NCBI GenBank assembly: GCA_937888615.1
Contig: CALABZ010000243.1
Location: forward strand, 1-5,273
Direction of reading: 5' to 3'
Length of the DNA stretch: 5,273 nt
DNA from: an uncultured Lentisphaeria bacterium
GTDB lineage: Bacteria; Verrucomicrobiota; Lentisphaeria; Victivallales; Victivallaceae
Below, piece by piece: positions 5,173 to 5,273 of this stretch. The notes under the pieces were generated by a model. It was not told where the DNA came from and ran no database searches. It saw nothing but the letters and a program-made list of their open reading frames with translations. Each line of letters starts with the position of its first letter. The first letter of the stretch is position 1. The translations under genes and the position numbers were made by a program.

Positions 5173-5273
5173 TTAGAAGCCTGATTCGTCCCCAACTCCT
5201 TCTTTCTCTTCCAGTTCTTCTTTTTTCTCCTCTTCGGTACCAATGGAGAAAAAAGAAGAACTGGAAGAGAAAG
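5173..5273 (-). CDS. C-terminal end of an unidentified protein with a charged Glu/Lys tail
   Basis: A minus-strand frame enters from the right edge and ends at TAA (5173-5175). The readable tail is IGTEEEKKEELEEKEG followed by VGDESGF, a highly charged, probably helical or disordered C-terminus. No family can be named from it. The more upstream residues (FSSSSSFFS) come from the mirrored arm of the terminal palindrome and may not belong to the real protein. The stop lies 27 bp before the TTG start of the PfkB remnant, consistent with an operon. Confidence 0.4.
   Translation of the reverse strand, partial: FSSSSSFFSIGTEEEKKEELEEKEGVGDESGF
5202..5273. repeat. Perfect 29-bp inverted repeat with 14-base spacer at the window end
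   Basis: The left arm 5202-5230 and right arm 5245-5273 are exact reverse complements over all 29 positions; the spacer is TCTTCGGTACCAAT. The right arm ends exactly at the last base, so the repeat could extend further. One arm reads as plausible coding sequence on the minus strand (Glu/Lys-rich tail), so the other arm looks like an inverted duplicate of it. A fold-back or assembly artefact at a contig end is as likely as a genuine cruciform. Confidence 0.9.

Noticed and set aside
1..5273. CRISPR array, tRNA or rRNA gene, toxin-antitoxin pair or defence system
   Set aside because: No regularly spaced direct repeats, no conserved RNA gene segments, and no recognisable nuclease, toxin or antitoxin domain. 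The accessory content is explained by IS remnants and metabolic enzymes.

Overview
The window looks like a bacterial chromosomal region of moderate-to-low GC. It is probably accessory, and it may be the end of a contig. The two best-preserved genes are a neutral-ceramidase-like hydrolase and a glycosidase-like protein with a GH20/GH67-type N-terminal domain. Together with IS66 and IS1380 transposase remnants and a PfkB sugar-kinase relic, they resemble what is seen in Lentisphaerota and other PVC-group bacteria rich in carbohydrate-active genes. This placement is an inference from gene content, not from a phylogenetic marker.

Layout: (1) 1-2672, minus strand, is a two-gene run. A glycosidase-like gene (1059-2672) is followed by a ceramidase-family gene (start at 927, or possibly 1026), which runs off the left edge. 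They are co-oriented, close together and probably co-transcribed, and may act together on a glycosylated substrate or glycolipid. (2) 2673-2987 has no convincing gene but is dense in hairpins, including an imperfect palindrome of about 90 bp. It is probably the 3' non-coding end of an IS1380-type element plus the promoter region of the glycosidase gene. (3) 2988-4007 is an insertion-sequence graveyard. The C-terminal third of an IS1380 transposase (minus) abuts an IS66 transposase lacking its C-terminal half (plus). (4) 4013-4600, minus, is an apparently complete GNAT acetyltransferase with a good ribosome binding site and a perfect dyad upstream. (5) 4601-4844 is intergenic, with nested inverted repeats and a 12-codon reading frame that looks like the start of a lost gene. 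(6) 4845-5145, minus, is a PfkB-family sugar-kinase pseudogene, broken by a one-base frameshift and cut off after about 100 codons. (7) 5173-5273, minus, is the acidic/basic C-terminal tail of an unidentified protein. It overlaps a perfect 29-bp inverted repeat that ends exactly at the window edge.

No RNA gene, CRISPR array or recognisable defence system was seen. The intact genes are hydrolytic or acetyl-transfer enzymes, and the rest records repeated insertion, truncation and decay. The items most worth a second look are the uncharacterised Cys-rich glycosidase-like protein, the ceramidase-family protein lacking the classic serine, the hairpin cluster, and the terminal palindrome, which may be an assembly or amplification artefact.
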